Of a DNA stretch of 64,000 nt, positions 42,663 to 52,423 are shown in pieces (position 1 is the first letter of the stretch; every line of letters begins with the position of its first letter). The notes under the pieces were generated by a model. That model was not told the DNA's origin. It saw only the letters and a list, made by a program, of their open reading frames with translations, and searched no databases. The stretch is from an uncultured Ruminococcus sp. GTDB lineage: Bacteria; Bacillota; Clostridia; Oscillospirales; Ruminococcaceae. Made by a program: the position numbers and the translations under genes. The stretch lies in NCBI GenBank assembly GCA_902787825.1, contig CADAHS010000004.1, forward strand, positions 62,001 to 126,000. Reading direction: 5' to 3'.

Positions 42663-45600
42663 CTATTCAAGTTTCATTTGTTTAACATCTTCGCTGCTCA
42701 TACTGAGCAATCTTGAAATACCCTTATCCTGCATCGTTACACCGTAAAGCATATCTGCTTCCTCCATAGTACCACGTCTGTGTGTTATAGCGATGAATTG
42801 TGTTTTGTCAGTAAGTCTATGCAGGTACTGAGCATACTTGACAACGTTTGTATCGTCAAGAGCTGCCTCGATCTCATCAAGCAGACAAAACGGCGATGGA
42901 GAGTGCTTGAGTATTGCAAAATAGATTGAGATCGCAACAAGCGACTGTTCTCCGCCGGAAAGTGACATTAGATTTGTAATGACTTTTCCCGGAGGCTGCG
43001 CATTTATGTCTATACCGCATTCAAGCACATCGTCAGGGTCAGTCAGTATCAGTTCAGCAGTTCCTCCGCCGAAAAGTTCAGCAAAGATCTTACGGAAATT
43101 TGTATTTATGACCTCAAACGTCTGAATGAACATACTCTTCATGTTTTCAGTGAGCTGATCTATCATATCAAGCAGCTCTTTCTTTGAATCGTTGACATCT
43201 CTGAGCTGAGCGGTCATAAACTCATATCGTTCTGAAACTTCGGCGTATTCCTCGATAGCACCAAGGTTTACATTTCCAAGATTTTTTATCTTTGTACGCA
43301 GCTCGATAAGGTGCTTATTGGCACCGTCAAGATCATCAAGATCAACTGCTATTTCAGCTGCATCAGAACGTGAAAGTTCGTAATCGTCCCATAATTGTGC
43401 AACAAGCTTATCAAAGCTTTCTTTTATAGAATTTGATCGTTCCTCAGTTCTTGTGATAGAGGTGGACAGGTTTTCTTTCTCGTCCATTTTACTTTTGAAT
43501 CTGTTTCTGAGATCATTTACAACAGCGTCAAATTCAAGGTGCTGTCTTTGGCATTGCTCAATAGATTCGTTAATTCTATTTATCTCCAAAACTGAATCTT
43601 CAAGAGCTTTCTCTGTGTTTTGGATTTCAAGCTTTTTGTCATTGATCGTCTGACGGCACTCGTTGACCATAAGTTCAAGCTTTCCGTTCTCATCAGAATT
43701 GTTTTCAAGAACGCTTTTGAGCTGCTGGATAGAAAGCTGGCAGGACTGGATATCTTTTGTTATCTCAGTAGAATGCACTTTCATCTCTGAAAGTTCATCG
43801 CTTAATTTTTCTCTTGAATTTTTCAGCTCTTGCTGTTGTGTCTGAGAAACAGTAAGTCTGGCTTCCTGCTCAATTATCTCCTTATCGACCTGTGTTATGC
43901 TTTCGGTGACTTCGTTGATTTCCTTTTGTGACGATGCAAGCTTTGATTTCAGCTGCTGCATAAGCAGGTCAATATCGTCAAGCTGTTTTTCATACTGACT
44001 TACAAAGTCTTTTACTCGCCTGATCTCTGAATCAAATCTGACGCAGTCGTTGTTCAGTTGACCAAGTTCATCTTTCAAAGCATCAATATCAGCAGAGAAC
44101 TTAGCAGTTTCCTGAGTCATATACTGAATGTTTTTATCAAGTTCAGTAAGCTTTTGTGATAGACTTTCTTTCTTTTTCCTGATATCCTCGATCTCATTTT
44201 TCCTTGAAAGTATTCCTGTGCTTTTGGAAACACTTCCTCCGGTATATGAACCTCCGGCATTAATAAGCTGCCCGTCTAAAGTGACTATTTTGAACTTATA
44301 GCCATATTTTTTTGCGATAGTTGAAGCAAGGTCAATATTCTCGGCAACGCAGACATTACCAAGCAAACTGCTGATTATGCCGATATATTTTTCATCAGTT
44401 TTGATAAGCTCGTTTGCCATTGCAACGAACCCATCCTGCTCATTTAGACCTTTATTTTCAAATGTTCTGGGTCTGACAGAGGTTATTGGAAGAAAAGTTG
44501 CTCTTCCCGCTTTGTCGTCTTTGAGCATTTTGATACAACGCTTTGCAACGCTTTCGTCATTAACTATCACATTTTGTAATGCACCGCCAAGAGCAGTTTC
44601 GACAGCAACGGTATGTTCGCTTTTAACATCAATAAGCTGTGCAACAGAACCGCAGATACCGCTTATCCTACCTTGCTTGGAGGCTTTAAGTATATGCTTT
44701 ACACTGTATGAGAATCCTTCCATTGTGTTTTCAAGGTCAGTGAGTATTGCGAGCTTTGAATCCAGTTCACGGAGTTTAAGCTGTGTAGCGGAAAACTCTT
44801 CCCTGCCCTCATCAAGCTTTGATCTTTTATTTTCAAAAAGCTTATTAAGTCCTGCAAGTTTGTTTTCACATTCCTGCTTTTTATCGTCGGCATTTCTCTG
44901 TGCAGTACGAAGCTCGCCAAGCTCTTTACTTGCGAGGCGTTCGTTGTTTTCAAGCTCGGCTTTGGATTCCAAAGCCGAAGCAAGCTGTTCATCATAGTCA
45001 GAGATATTATTCTTTGCATTTTCAAGCTTGAAATTCAGTTCATTTTTCTTTAGATAGATCCTGTTGATATTGGCATTTACTTCGCTGATGCTCTTATCAG
45101 AATCTTCTGATCGAAGAATAAGACTGCTGATCTCATTTTCCTTGGCTTGTATAAGTTTATCGGATTCTTTAAGATCCTTACCAAGCTTTTCAAGATCTTT
45201 TTGCCGTTTTTCAAGCTCGGTGGTATTGAAATATCTGAAGCTTTTTGCCTGTTCTATCTGCTCATTGAGCTGTAATATTTTATCTTCAAGGTGAGAGATA
45301 TCATTTTCTATGACAGCCATATTTGTTTTGGAGTTGGCGCTGTTTTCTTCAATAGTATGTATCTGTTTGCGAAGATCGTCTATCTCTTCAACCTTTTCAG
45401 CACTTTTCTGTGCATTTTCAAGTATTGCATTATCTGCATCGGCAAGCTCTTCACTGAGTGCATTATACTGATTTTTGAGTGAATCGAGCTTGTCCTGTGA
45501 ATCCTTGATCTGGGACATATACTCATTTAGTCTGTGATTCCATACAGACACTTCAAGTTCACGCTTTTCATCATCAAGAACTTTGAATTTCTTAGCTTTC

Positions 45601-46229
45601 TCAGATTGGGATTTCAGCGGTCCGATACGTGACTGAAGCTCACTGATAATATCATTGAGCCTTGAAATGTTATCTTCTGCAGCGGTAAGCTTTTTTTGCG
45701 CTTCTTCTTTTTTCAGCCTGAGTTTAGCGATTCCGGCGGCTTCTTCAAAGATCTCTCGTCTGTCACTTGATCTTCCTTTAACAATATCTGCTATCTTTCC
45801 CTGACCGATTATTGAATATCCGTCTCTGCCAAGACCGGTATCCATAAACAGTTCAACGATATCTTTGAGCCTGACGGCATTGCCGTTGATCATATATTCG
45901 CTGTCACCGTTCTGATAAAGCTTTCTTGAAACCGAAACGAGATCGGAGTCAAAATTCAGAGTACGGTCGGAGTTGGCAATATTAATTGTCACCTGTGCAA
46001 ACTGGGATTTTGGGCGTGTCTGCGTGCCGTGAAATATAACTCCGGACATTTTTTCATCCCGCATTGCTTTTGTAGACTGTTCGCCCATTACCCAACGCAT
46101 GGCATCACTGATATTACTTTTTCCTGAACCGTTGGGTCCAACAACAGCCGTAATGCCCTTATTGAATTTTAATTCTGTCTTATCCGGGAATGACTTGAAG
46201 CCCTGGATCTCCAGTGATTTTAAATACAT
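42663..46229 (-). CDS. smc: chromosome segregation protein SMC
   Basis: SMC dimerises with ScpAB to load at parS and organise the chromosome. The 1188-residue protein has MYLKSLEIQGFKSF, Walker A GPNGSGKSNISDAMRWV, two long coiled coils separated by a hinge (about residues 510-670, with ALGGALQNVIV and GGSYTGGS), then the signature LMSLSGGEQSLVAISIYF and Walker B FCLLDEIEAALDDTNV. The first 50 bases overlap the 3' end of the radical SAM gene. Confidence 0.98.
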   Translation of the reverse strand: MYLKSLEIQGFKSFPDKTELKFNKGITAVVGPNGSGKSNISDAMRWVMGEQSTKAMRDEKMSGVIFHGTQTRPKSQFAQVTINIANSDRTLNFDSDLVSVSRKLYQNGDSEYMINGNAVRLKDIVELFMDTGLGRDGYSIIGQGKIADIVKGRSSDRREIFEEAAGIAKLRLKKEEAQKKLTAAEDNISRLNDIISELQSRIGPLKSQSEKAKKFKVLDDEKRELEVSVWNHRLNEYMSQIKDSQDKLDSLKNQYNALSEELADADNAILENAQKSAEKVEEIDDLRKQIHTIEENSANSKTNMAVIENDISHLEDKILQLNEQIEQAKSFRYFNTTELEKRQKDLEKLGKDLKESDKLIQAKENEISSLILRSEDSDKSISEVNANINRIYLKKNELNFKLENAKNNISDYDEQLASALESKAELENNERLASKELGELRTAQRNADDKKQECENKLAGLNKLFENKRSKLDEGREEFSATQLKLRELDSKLAILTDLENTMEGFSYSVKHILKASKQGRISGICGSVAQLIDVKSEHTVAVETALGGALQNVIVNDESVAKRCIKMLKDDKAGRATFLPITSVRPRTFENKGLNEQDGFVAMANELIKTDEKYIGIISSLLGNVCVAENIDLASTIAKKYGYKFKIVTLDGQLINAGGSYTGGSVSKSTGILSRKNEIEDIRKKKESLSQKLTELDKNIQYMTQETAKFSADIDALKDELGQLNNDCVRFDSEIRRVKDFVSQYEKQLDDIDLLMQQLKSKLASSQKEINEVTESITQVDKEIIEQEARLTVSQTQQQELKNSREKLSDELSEMKVHSTEITKDIQSCQLSIQQLKSVLENNSDENGKLELMVNECRQTINDKKLEIQNTEKALEDSVLEINRINESIEQCQRQHLEFDAVVNDLRNRFKSKMDEKENLSTSITRTEERSNSIKESFDKLVAQLWDDYELSRSDAAEIAVDLDDLDGANKHLIELRTKIKNLGNVNLGAIEEYAEVSERYEFMTAQLRDVNDSKKELLDMIDQLTENMKSMFIQTFEVINTNFRKIFAELFGGGTAELILTDPDDVLECGIDINAQPPGKVITNLMSLSGGEQSLVAISIYFAILKHSPSPFCLLDEIEAALDDTNVVKYAQYLHRLTDKTQFIAITHRRGTMEEADMLYGVTMQDKGISRLLSMSSEDVKQMKLE

Positions 46230-47229
46230 CTAAATAATCTCCGTTTATTTTTATCTCAAATCTGTTAAGAGTGTTATCTGACAGGATATTACACTTCAGC
46301 CCTGCTTTTTCAATGGCGTTTAGATTACTTCTTTTATGACCGGTAACTATACTGTGGTCACGATTGCAAATACTGATATCAAGCATCTTCAGCTTATTAT
46401 CAACAGCATATTTCAGTATGCTTGTCAGAATGATCCTGCTGTACACCAATTCGCTGAATGCAGGATGATAATAACCTGCAACAACATTGTTTTGTACAAG
46501 CTCAGATGAATGCAGACCAAGCTTGATCACATCTATTTCTGCGTTTTTAAACTTACAGACCATTTCTGCACAAAGATCAACTACAGTTTCAAATGGCATA
46601 AGCTTGTACTCGTTATTATTATAAAGCTGTGCAAGCTTTGTTCCCTCAAGCACCACAACAGGATAGATGCGAACGGTTCTGGGCGAAAGAGCAATGATTT
46701 TCCTCATTGTTTCAAGTTCACGTTCATAGCTGCTTTTATACAGACCGACCATCATTTGCAGTCCAAGCTCAAAACCGTAATTCTTTATAAGCTTACACGC
46801 ATTATTAACATCATTTTCACTATGACCACGTTCGTTAGCTTCAAGCACTTCATCACATAATGACTGAGCACCAAGCTCAATAGAGGTGACATTGTATTTA
46901 TTCAGGATATCAAGCACATCTTCGTTGATGTAATCGGGTCGTGTTGAGATCCTGATACCTTTGAATTTGTCTTTGCCTATAAACTCATTGGCAGCTTCAA
47001 GCAGCTCAAGCATATAATCTTTCGGAACTGCTGTAAAGCTTCCGCCAAAAAATGCGATCTCAGTTTGTGATTTATCGGCTATCTGCGAATAAGCTTGACA
47101 ACAGATACGTCTTACATCATCGGCGTGCGGTATTTCAGCTGTTCCTGTTATGGTTCTCTGATTGCAGAATGCACACAAATGCGGACAGCCGACGTGAGTA
47201 ACAAAAATCGAAACGTTACTGTGCTTCAT
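46180..47229 (-). CDS. radical SAM protein (Elp3-like)
   Basis: A 349-residue radical SAM enzyme. The cluster-binding motif is CPHLCAFC (C-x3-C-x2-C, residues about 15-22), then EIAFFGGSFTAVP, RISTRPDYI and IELGAQSLCDEVL. It is related to the radical SAM half of Elp3 but lacks the acetyltransferase domain; the substrate is unknown. It is found between rnc and smc in many clostridia. It overlaps rnc by 14 bp and smc by 50 bp. Confidence 0.9.
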   Translation of the reverse strand: MKHSNVSIFVTHVGCPHLCAFCNQRTITGTAEIPHADDVRRICCQAYSQIADKSQTEIAFFGGSFTAVPKDYMLELLEAANEFIGKDKFKGIRISTRPDYINEDVLDILNKYNVTSIELGAQSLCDEVLEANERGHSENDVNNACKLIKNYGFELGLQMMVGLYKSSYERELETMRKIIALSPRTVRIYPVVVLEGTKLAQLYNNNEYKLMPFETVVDLCAEMVCKFKNAEIDVIKLGLHSSELVQNNVVAGYYHPAFSELVYSRIILTSILKYAVDNKLKMLDISICNRDHSIVTGHKRSNLNAIEKAGLKCNILSDNTLNRFEIKINGDYLDVFKITGDPGLQVIPG

Positions 47230-47917
47230 AGCCCATTAATGAAAGCGCTTCTTTGGCAGCGTTTTGTTCAGCAGATTTTTTTGAACGTCCGCTTCCCTCT
47301 CCGATAACGTTGCTGTTGAGCATTACTTGGACAGTAAATTTCTTATCATGATCTGGTCCTGATTCTCCTGTAAGAACGTACTCAACTTTTTCCTCTGGAT
47401 TTTTCTGAATTACCTCCTGCAATGCGGTCTTATAATCGACAAAGCTTACAACACTGTGTGGTTTAATATCATCAGGAATAAATGAAAGGACGTATTTTGA
47501 GGCAGCTTTTAACCCTCCGTCGAGATAAATGGCAGCAATGACAGCTTCAAATGCATCAGATACTATCGAAGGTCTTTCTCGTCCTCCTGTAAGTTCTTCA
47601 CCCTTGCCAAGAAAAATGAAATCTCCAAGGTCGATTTTTTTAGAGAAATCATATAAAGCCTTTTCACAGACAAGAGATGCTCTCATTTTGGTAAGCTCGC
47701 CTTCCGGAAGATGTTTGAAATGCTCAAAAATGTAATCTGAAATTACAACTGAAAGCACGGAGTCTCCGAGAAATTCAAGCCTTTCGTTGCTGTTTCTTTG
47801 TCTTTTGCTCTCATTTGCAAACGACGAATGCGAAAGTGCCTCATAAAGCAGCCTTTCATTATTGAATTTATAATTGATCTTTTGTTGAAATTGTTTAAGA
47901 GTTTCCTTCTCGTTCAA
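47216..47917 (-). CDS. rnc: ribonuclease III
   Basis: RNase III cuts double-stranded RNA, including rRNA precursors. The 233-residue product has the signature NERLEFLGDSVLSVVISDYIF, a GKGEELTGGRERPSIVSDAFEAV split over the second metal site, and a C-terminal dsRBD (DYKTALQEVIQ; GSGRSKKSAEQNAAKEAL). The start is TTG at 47917 with GGAG 9 bp upstream. acpP, often between plsX and rnc, is missing here. Confidence 0.97.
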   Translation of the reverse strand: MNEKETLKQFQQKINYKFNNERLLYEALSHSSFANESKRQRNSNERLEFLGDSVLSVVISDYIFEHFKHLPEGELTKMRASLVCEKALYDFSKKIDLGDFIFLGKGEELTGGRERPSIVSDAFEAVIAAIYLDGGLKAASKYVLSFIPDDIKPHSVVSFVDYKTALQEVIQKNPEEKVEYVLTGESGPDHDKKFTVQVMLNSNVIGEGSGRSKKSAEQNAAKEALSLMGYEAQ

Positions 47918-47926
47918 ATGTTATCA

Positions 47927-47966
47927 CTCCTTTATTGGAGTCAGCATACGTTTACATATATGCTGA
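47927..47966 (-). promoter_or_regulatory. two hairpins in the rnc leader, one covering the ribosome binding site
   Basis: On minus, TCAGCATA (47966-47959) pairs with TATGCTGA (47948-47941) around a 10-nt loop; next CTCC (47940-47937) can pair with GGAG (47930-47927), which is the rnc ribosome binding site. With the TTG start this points to restrained translation. Confidence 0.45.
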
Positions 47967-47980
47967 ACTATGTAGCGGGG

Positions 47981-48991
47981 TCATTCGTCCGAATCGGTAT
48001 CATCAAGTTCGGAAAGAGCCTGTGCTATCGTATCTATAACTTTAGTTTCAGTAAACAGCTTAGCTTGTCTGATGGCATTGTAAAATGCTTTTTCATCAGA
48101 GCTTCCATGTGCTTTGATGACAGGTTTTGCTGTGCCAAGCAGAGGCGCTCCGCCGTACTCTGAATAATCTACCTTTTTCTTGAAATCCTTGATATTCTTC
48201 ATTACCATTGCGGCTGCAAGCTTTGTCTTGACATTCTTTTTGAAGATACCTTTAAGCTCATTAGAGAAGAATTTTCCCATTCCCTCGTAAAGTTTGAGCA
48301 TAAGATTACCACAGAATCCATCTGCAACGCAAACATCACAATCTCCAAGTGGAAGCTGACGTGCTTCGATATTTCCTATAAAATTTACAGGAGCATTTTC
48401 AAAGAGCTGATAAGCTTCTTTGTCAACATCTCTGCCTTTAGATTCCTCTGCACCAATGTTTGCAAGTGCAACTCTTGGCTTATCGATCTTCATGATCTTG
48501 TTCATATACGCTGAACCCATTATTCCGAATTCTATCAGCATTTTAGCGGTGCATACGGTATTAGCGCCGCTGTCAAGCAGCATCGTTGGTGCACCTGCCG
48601 TTGGAAGGATAGTAGCAAGCGCAGGCTTCTTAACTTTTTTGATACGCTTTACAATGAACGATCCACCGGCAACAAGTGCGCCTGTCGATCCGGCTGAAAC
48701 AAAAGCGTCGCCCTCACCCTGTGCAAGCATTCTCATACCAACAGCCATTGAGCTGTCCTTTTTGCTGGTTCGGATAAACATAGGATTATCGCATATTTCT
48801 ATAACACTATCGGCATGCTTTATTTTAAGCTGCGAAATATCAAGCTCGTTTTTCTGAGCGCACTGTCTGATCTTATTCTCATCACCAACAAGTGTAACAT
48901 CTACGCTAAAATCATTATGTGCTTTTATTGAGCCTTTTATTACTTCAAGCGGTGCATTATCTCCGCCGAAAGCATCTATTACAATATTCAT
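47981..48991 (-). CDS. plsX: phosphate acyltransferase PlsX
   Basis: PlsX makes acyl-phosphate from acyl-ACP for phospholipid synthesis. The 336-residue product starts NIVIDAFGGDNAPLEVIKG and contains GSTGALVAGG, PTAGAPTMLLDSGAN, and a DGFCGNLMLKLYEG segment. Length is typical. fapR and fabD, often neighbours, are absent; trmFO lies upstream by 11 bp. Confidence 0.97.
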   Translation of the reverse strand: MNIVIDAFGGDNAPLEVIKGSIKAHNDFSVDVTLVGDENKIRQCAQKNELDISQLKIKHADSVIEICDNPMFIRTSKKDSSMAVGMRMLAQGEGDAFVSAGSTGALVAGGSFIVKRIKKVKKPALATILPTAGAPTMLLDSGANTVCTAKMLIEFGIMGSAYMNKIMKIDKPRVALANIGAEESKGRDVDKEAYQLFENAPVNFIGNIEARQLPLGDCDVCVADGFCGNLMLKLYEGMGKFFSNELKGIFKKNVKTKLAAAMVMKNIKDFKKKVDYSEYGGAPLLGTAKPVIKAHGSSDEKAFYNAIRQAKLFTETKVIDTIAQALSELDDTDSDE

Positions 48992-49002
48992 TGCTTACCT
49001 CC

Positions 49003-50322
49003 TCATTTAATAAGCTTCAGGATTTCATCAAGATCATCAAGACCTCTCTGGGCGATCATTTTATATTTAAGCTTTTTATCCCTGATCCTTTCGGGCAATT
49101 CGGGCAGTATTCCCATATTACACCCCATCGGCTGGAATTTGTCCACCGACTCATCGGAAATGTAATTTGCCAGAGCACCAAGCATCGTCGTTTGCGGGAG
49201 ATCGATCGCTTCAAGTCCACGCAAGCTTCTTGACATACTTAACCCGGCAAAGATCCCGCTCGCTGCTGATTCAATATATCCTTCAACTCCGGTTATCTGT
49301 CCAGCAAAGTAGATATGCTCATTGTTACGCATACAAAACTGTTTTGTGAGTAGTTTCGGTGAATTAATGAATGTATTTCTGTGCATGACCCCGTACCTCA
49401 TAAACTCAGCATTATCAAGTCCTGGGATCATTGAAAAAACACGTTTTTGCTCTCCGAATTTAAGATTGGTCTGAAATCCTACTAAATTATACAAACTGCC
49501 TGCTGAATTTTCTGCACGAAGCTGCACGACAGCGTATGGTCTGTTCCCTGTTCGTGGATCCGTCAGACCTACGGGCTTCAGAGGACCAAATCGCATTGTG
49601 TCCTCGCCACGTTTGGCAAGAACTTCTATCGGCATACAGCCTTCGTAGACTTTAAAACCGTCCTTGCTGAAATGTTCTTTGTCAAATTCCTTCAGCTCGG
49701 CACTTTCAGCGTTTACAAGTTCATTATAAAACGAAAGATACTCTTGCTTGTTCATCGGACAGTTGATATAGTCAGCCTCTCCCTTGCCATACCTTGATGC
49801 AAAAAACACTTTTTGTTTATCAAGACTGTCAAATGTAACTATCGGTGCAGCTGCATCGTGAAAGTAAAGATACTCGCCGCAAAGCTCTTTAATGCTTTTT
49901 GCAAGCGTATCGCTTGTGAGCGGACCGGTTGCAATAATAACATCACCGTCAGGGATTTGAGTGACCTCATGATTTATAACAGTAATGCTTTCATCGTTCA
50001 TGATCTTTTCAGTGATATAGTCAGAAAACTTAGTTCTGTCAACAGCAAGCGCACCGCCGGCAGATACTCTTGAAGCTTGTGCAGCCTGCATAGTCAGCGA
50101 ACCAAGCTTTCTCATTTCTTCTTTTAACATTCCTGCGGCTGAATCGATCCTGTCTGCTTTAAGGGAATTTGAGCATACAAGTTCAGCAAATCCTTTGTAT
50201 TTGTGTGCCGGACTATATTTTTCGGGTTTCATCTCATAAAGTTCAGTATGAATCCCATTTTTAGAAAGCTGCCAGGCTGCTTCAACACCTGCAAGTCCAG
50301 CTCCAATGACCTTAACCTTCAT
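49003..50322 (-). CDS. trmFO: methylenetetrahydrofolate--tRNA-(uracil-5-)-methyltransferase
   Basis: TrmFO makes m5U54 in tRNA using methylenetetrahydrofolate and FADH2. The 439-residue flavoprotein has the dinucleotide motif VIGAGLAGVEAAWQL, the family segment ELVCSNSLKAD, EGCMPIEVLAKRGEDTMRFG, and FAGQITGVEGYIESAASG. Its place next to topA is conserved in Firmicutes; it overlaps topA by 11 bp. Confidence 0.97.
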   Translation of the reverse strand: MKVKVIGAGLAGVEAAWQLSKNGIHTELYEMKPEKYSPAHKYKGFAELVCSNSLKADRIDSAAGMLKEEMRKLGSLTMQAAQASRVSAGGALAVDRTKFSDYITEKIMNDESITVINHEVTQIPDGDVIIATGPLTSDTLAKSIKELCGEYLYFHDAAAPIVTFDSLDKQKVFFASRYGKGEADYINCPMNKQEYLSFYNELVNAESAELKEFDKEHFSKDGFKVYEGCMPIEVLAKRGEDTMRFGPLKPVGLTDPRTGNRPYAVVQLRAENSAGSLYNLVGFQTNLKFGEQKRVFSMIPGLDNAEFMRYGVMHRNTFINSPKLLTKQFCMRNNEHIYFAGQITGVEGYIESAASGIFAGLSMSRSLRGLEAIDLPQTTMLGALANYISDESVDKFQPMGCNMGILPELPERIRDKKLKYKMIAQRGLDDLDEILKLIK

Positions 50323-52402
50323 TGCTCAGATCCTTTTCGTAGCCGCAATCGGGCTTATGACAAAGAAGCAATCCGTGCTTTCCACCCTTTTGAAACAGCG
50401 TAGAACCGCACTTTGGACAGGTCTCTTCGGTCGGAAGATCCCATGTCATGAACTCACAGTTCGGGTTGTCCTCACAGCCGTAATACTTCTTTCCCTTCTT
50501 GGATTTTTTCAGTAGTATTTTTTTACCACAGAATGGACATTTTCCGTTCATTTCCTGAACGATCCTTTTGGTGTTGGTGCACTCCGGGAATCCTGAGCAC
50601 GCAAGGAACTTGCCATATCTGCCTATTTTTATGACCATAGGCTTTCCGCACTTTTCACATACCTGATCTGTCTGCTCGCTTGGTATCTTGACACGTTTTC
50701 CGTCCATTGCTTTTTCAGCATCATTCAGCTCACGATCAAATTCTCCATAAAAATCCTGGAGAGTTTTAATCCAGCTCTTTTTGCCGTTTTCGACCTGGTC
50801 AAGACTATTTTCCATATTAGCAGTGAATTTTACGTCAACTATTTTCTTGAAATGCTCGCTCATAAGTTCATTGGTTACTTCGCCAAGAGTAGTTGGCTTC
50901 AGCTGCTTTCCGTCACGCTCGACGTAATTCCTTGCAAGAATAGTAGTGATCGTGGGAACGTAGGTTGAAGGTCTGCCTATACCTGTTTCTTCAAACGCTT
51001 TGACAAGTGTAGCCTCTGTGTATCTCGGAGGAGGCTGAGTGAAATGTTGGTTGCCTTCAAGTGATTTAACGTTGACAGTGTCACCCTTTTTTATTGGCGG
51101 AAGAACATTTTTCTTTTCGCCATCTTCGTCTTTGCTCTCTTCATATAGCACAGTAAATCCGTCAAATTTTACGGAGTAGCCTGTTGCTTTGAAAATACAG
51201 TTATCTGCAATGATGTCAACAGAAACAGTATCCATCAGACAATTAGCCATTTGCGAAGCGATAAATCTTTCCCAGATGAGCTTATAAAGCTTATACTGGT
51301 CGTTGGTCACGCCACTTGCTTTTACCTCATCGGGGGTAAGCTCAGGGTGAGTAGGTCTTATTGCTTCATGAGCATCCTGCGAATTTCCTTTTGACTTATA
51401 CACTCGTGGAGATTCCGGAAGATAGCTATCTCCGTATTTTGCTCTGATGAAATCAGTTGCGGCATTTCTTGCTTCGTCAGATATACGAAGGCTGTCAGTT
51501 CTCATGTATGTTATAAGACCTGTTTGTCCCATTGACTTTATTTCGACACCTTCATAAAGCTCTTGTGCAGTTTTCATTGTTCTTCTGCCTTGAAAACCAA
51601 GCTTTCTTGATGCTTCCTGCTGTAATGTCGATGTTGTAAATGGTGCAGCCGGTGTTTTTTTGTGAACGCTCTTTTTAACCTTATCGACACTGAATTGTGC
51701 ATTTTCAAGTCTTTTAAGAATAATATCGGTCTGTTCTTTGCTGACAAGCTCGACTTTTTCTCCATCAACTGTATTAAGCTTTGCGGAAAATGACTTTCTG
51801 CTGCCGTTGGCAATAAACTTTCCGTCTATTGACCAGTATTCCTGCGACTGAAAATTTCTGATCTCATTTTCCCTGTCGCAGATCATTTTTACTGCTACCG
51901 ATTGCACTCTTCCTGCGGAGAGACCTCTTCTTATTTTTCTCCAGAGAAACGGAGATAGTTTATAACCAACGATACGATCGAGTATTCTTCTTGCCTGCTG
52001 TGCATTGACAAGATTAAGATCAATAGTTCTTGGATTAGCCATGCCGGCTTTAATACCGCTTTGTGTTATCTCATTGAAAGTCACTCTGTTTTTATCTGAA
52101 AGATCAAGTCCGAGGAGCTGTGCGAGATGCCATGAAATTGCTTCTCCTTCTCGATCAGGGTCTCCTGCGAGATAAACATTGTCACAGGCTTTGGCTTTCT
52201 TTTTTATTTCTTTGATAAGAGATTCCTTCTCTTTGATATTGACATACATAGGTTCAAAGTTATTATCTATGTCAACAGCGAGTTTCGATTTTGGCAGGTC
52301 ACGCAGATGTCCCATTGATGCAACGACCTCATAATCACCGCTGAGGTATCTCTTAATTGTTTTCACCTTGGTTGGTGACTCAACTATAATTAGATTAGAC
52401 AA
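50312..52402 (-). CDS. topA: DNA topoisomerase I
   Basis: TopA relaxes negative supercoils. The 696-residue type IA enzyme has a Toprim domain (LIIVESPTKVKTIKRYL; GDPDREGEAISWHL), the active-site tyrosine in GLITYMRTDSLRIS, and three C-terminal zinc fingers (CEKCGKPM...; CPFCGKKI...; CPKCGSTLF...). The start is TTG at 52402 with GGAG 7 bp upstream. It is 21 bp downstream of dprA. Confidence 0.97.
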   Translation of the reverse strand: MSNLIIVESPTKVKTIKRYLSGDYEVVASMGHLRDLPKSKLAVDIDNNFEPMYVNIKEKESLIKEIKKKAKACDNVYLAGDPDREGEAISWHLAQLLGLDLSDKNRVTFNEITQSGIKAGMANPRTIDLNLVNAQQARRILDRIVGYKLSPFLWRKIRRGLSAGRVQSVAVKMICDRENEIRNFQSQEYWSIDGKFIANGSRKSFSAKLNTVDGEKVELVSKEQTDIILKRLENAQFSVDKVKKSVHKKTPAAPFTTSTLQQEASRKLGFQGRRTMKTAQELYEGVEIKSMGQTGLITYMRTDSLRISDEARNAATDFIRAKYGDSYLPESPRVYKSKGNSQDAHEAIRPTHPELTPDEVKASGVTNDQYKLYKLIWERFIASQMANCLMDTVSVDIIADNCIFKATGYSVKFDGFTVLYEESKDEDGEKKNVLPPIKKGDTVNVKSLEGNQHFTQPPPRYTEATLVKAFEETGIGRPSTYVPTITTILARNYVERDGKQLKPTTLGEVTNELMSEHFKKIVDVKFTANMENSLDQVENGKKSWIKTLQDFYGEFDRELNDAEKAMDGKRVKIPSEQTDQVCEKCGKPMVIKIGRYGKFLACSGFPECTNTKRIVQEMNGKCPFCGKKILLKKSKKGKKYYGCEDNPNCEFMTWDLPTEETCPKCGSTLFQKGGKHGLLLCHKPDCGYEKDLSNEG

Positions 52403-52423
52403 GATTATTCTCCATTCTTTGTG

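Noticed and set aside
44377..44997. Open frame of 206 codons on plus
   Set aside because: Antisense to the smc coiled coil and hinge; serine/leucine-rich mirror of lysine/glutamate coding, a common artefact.
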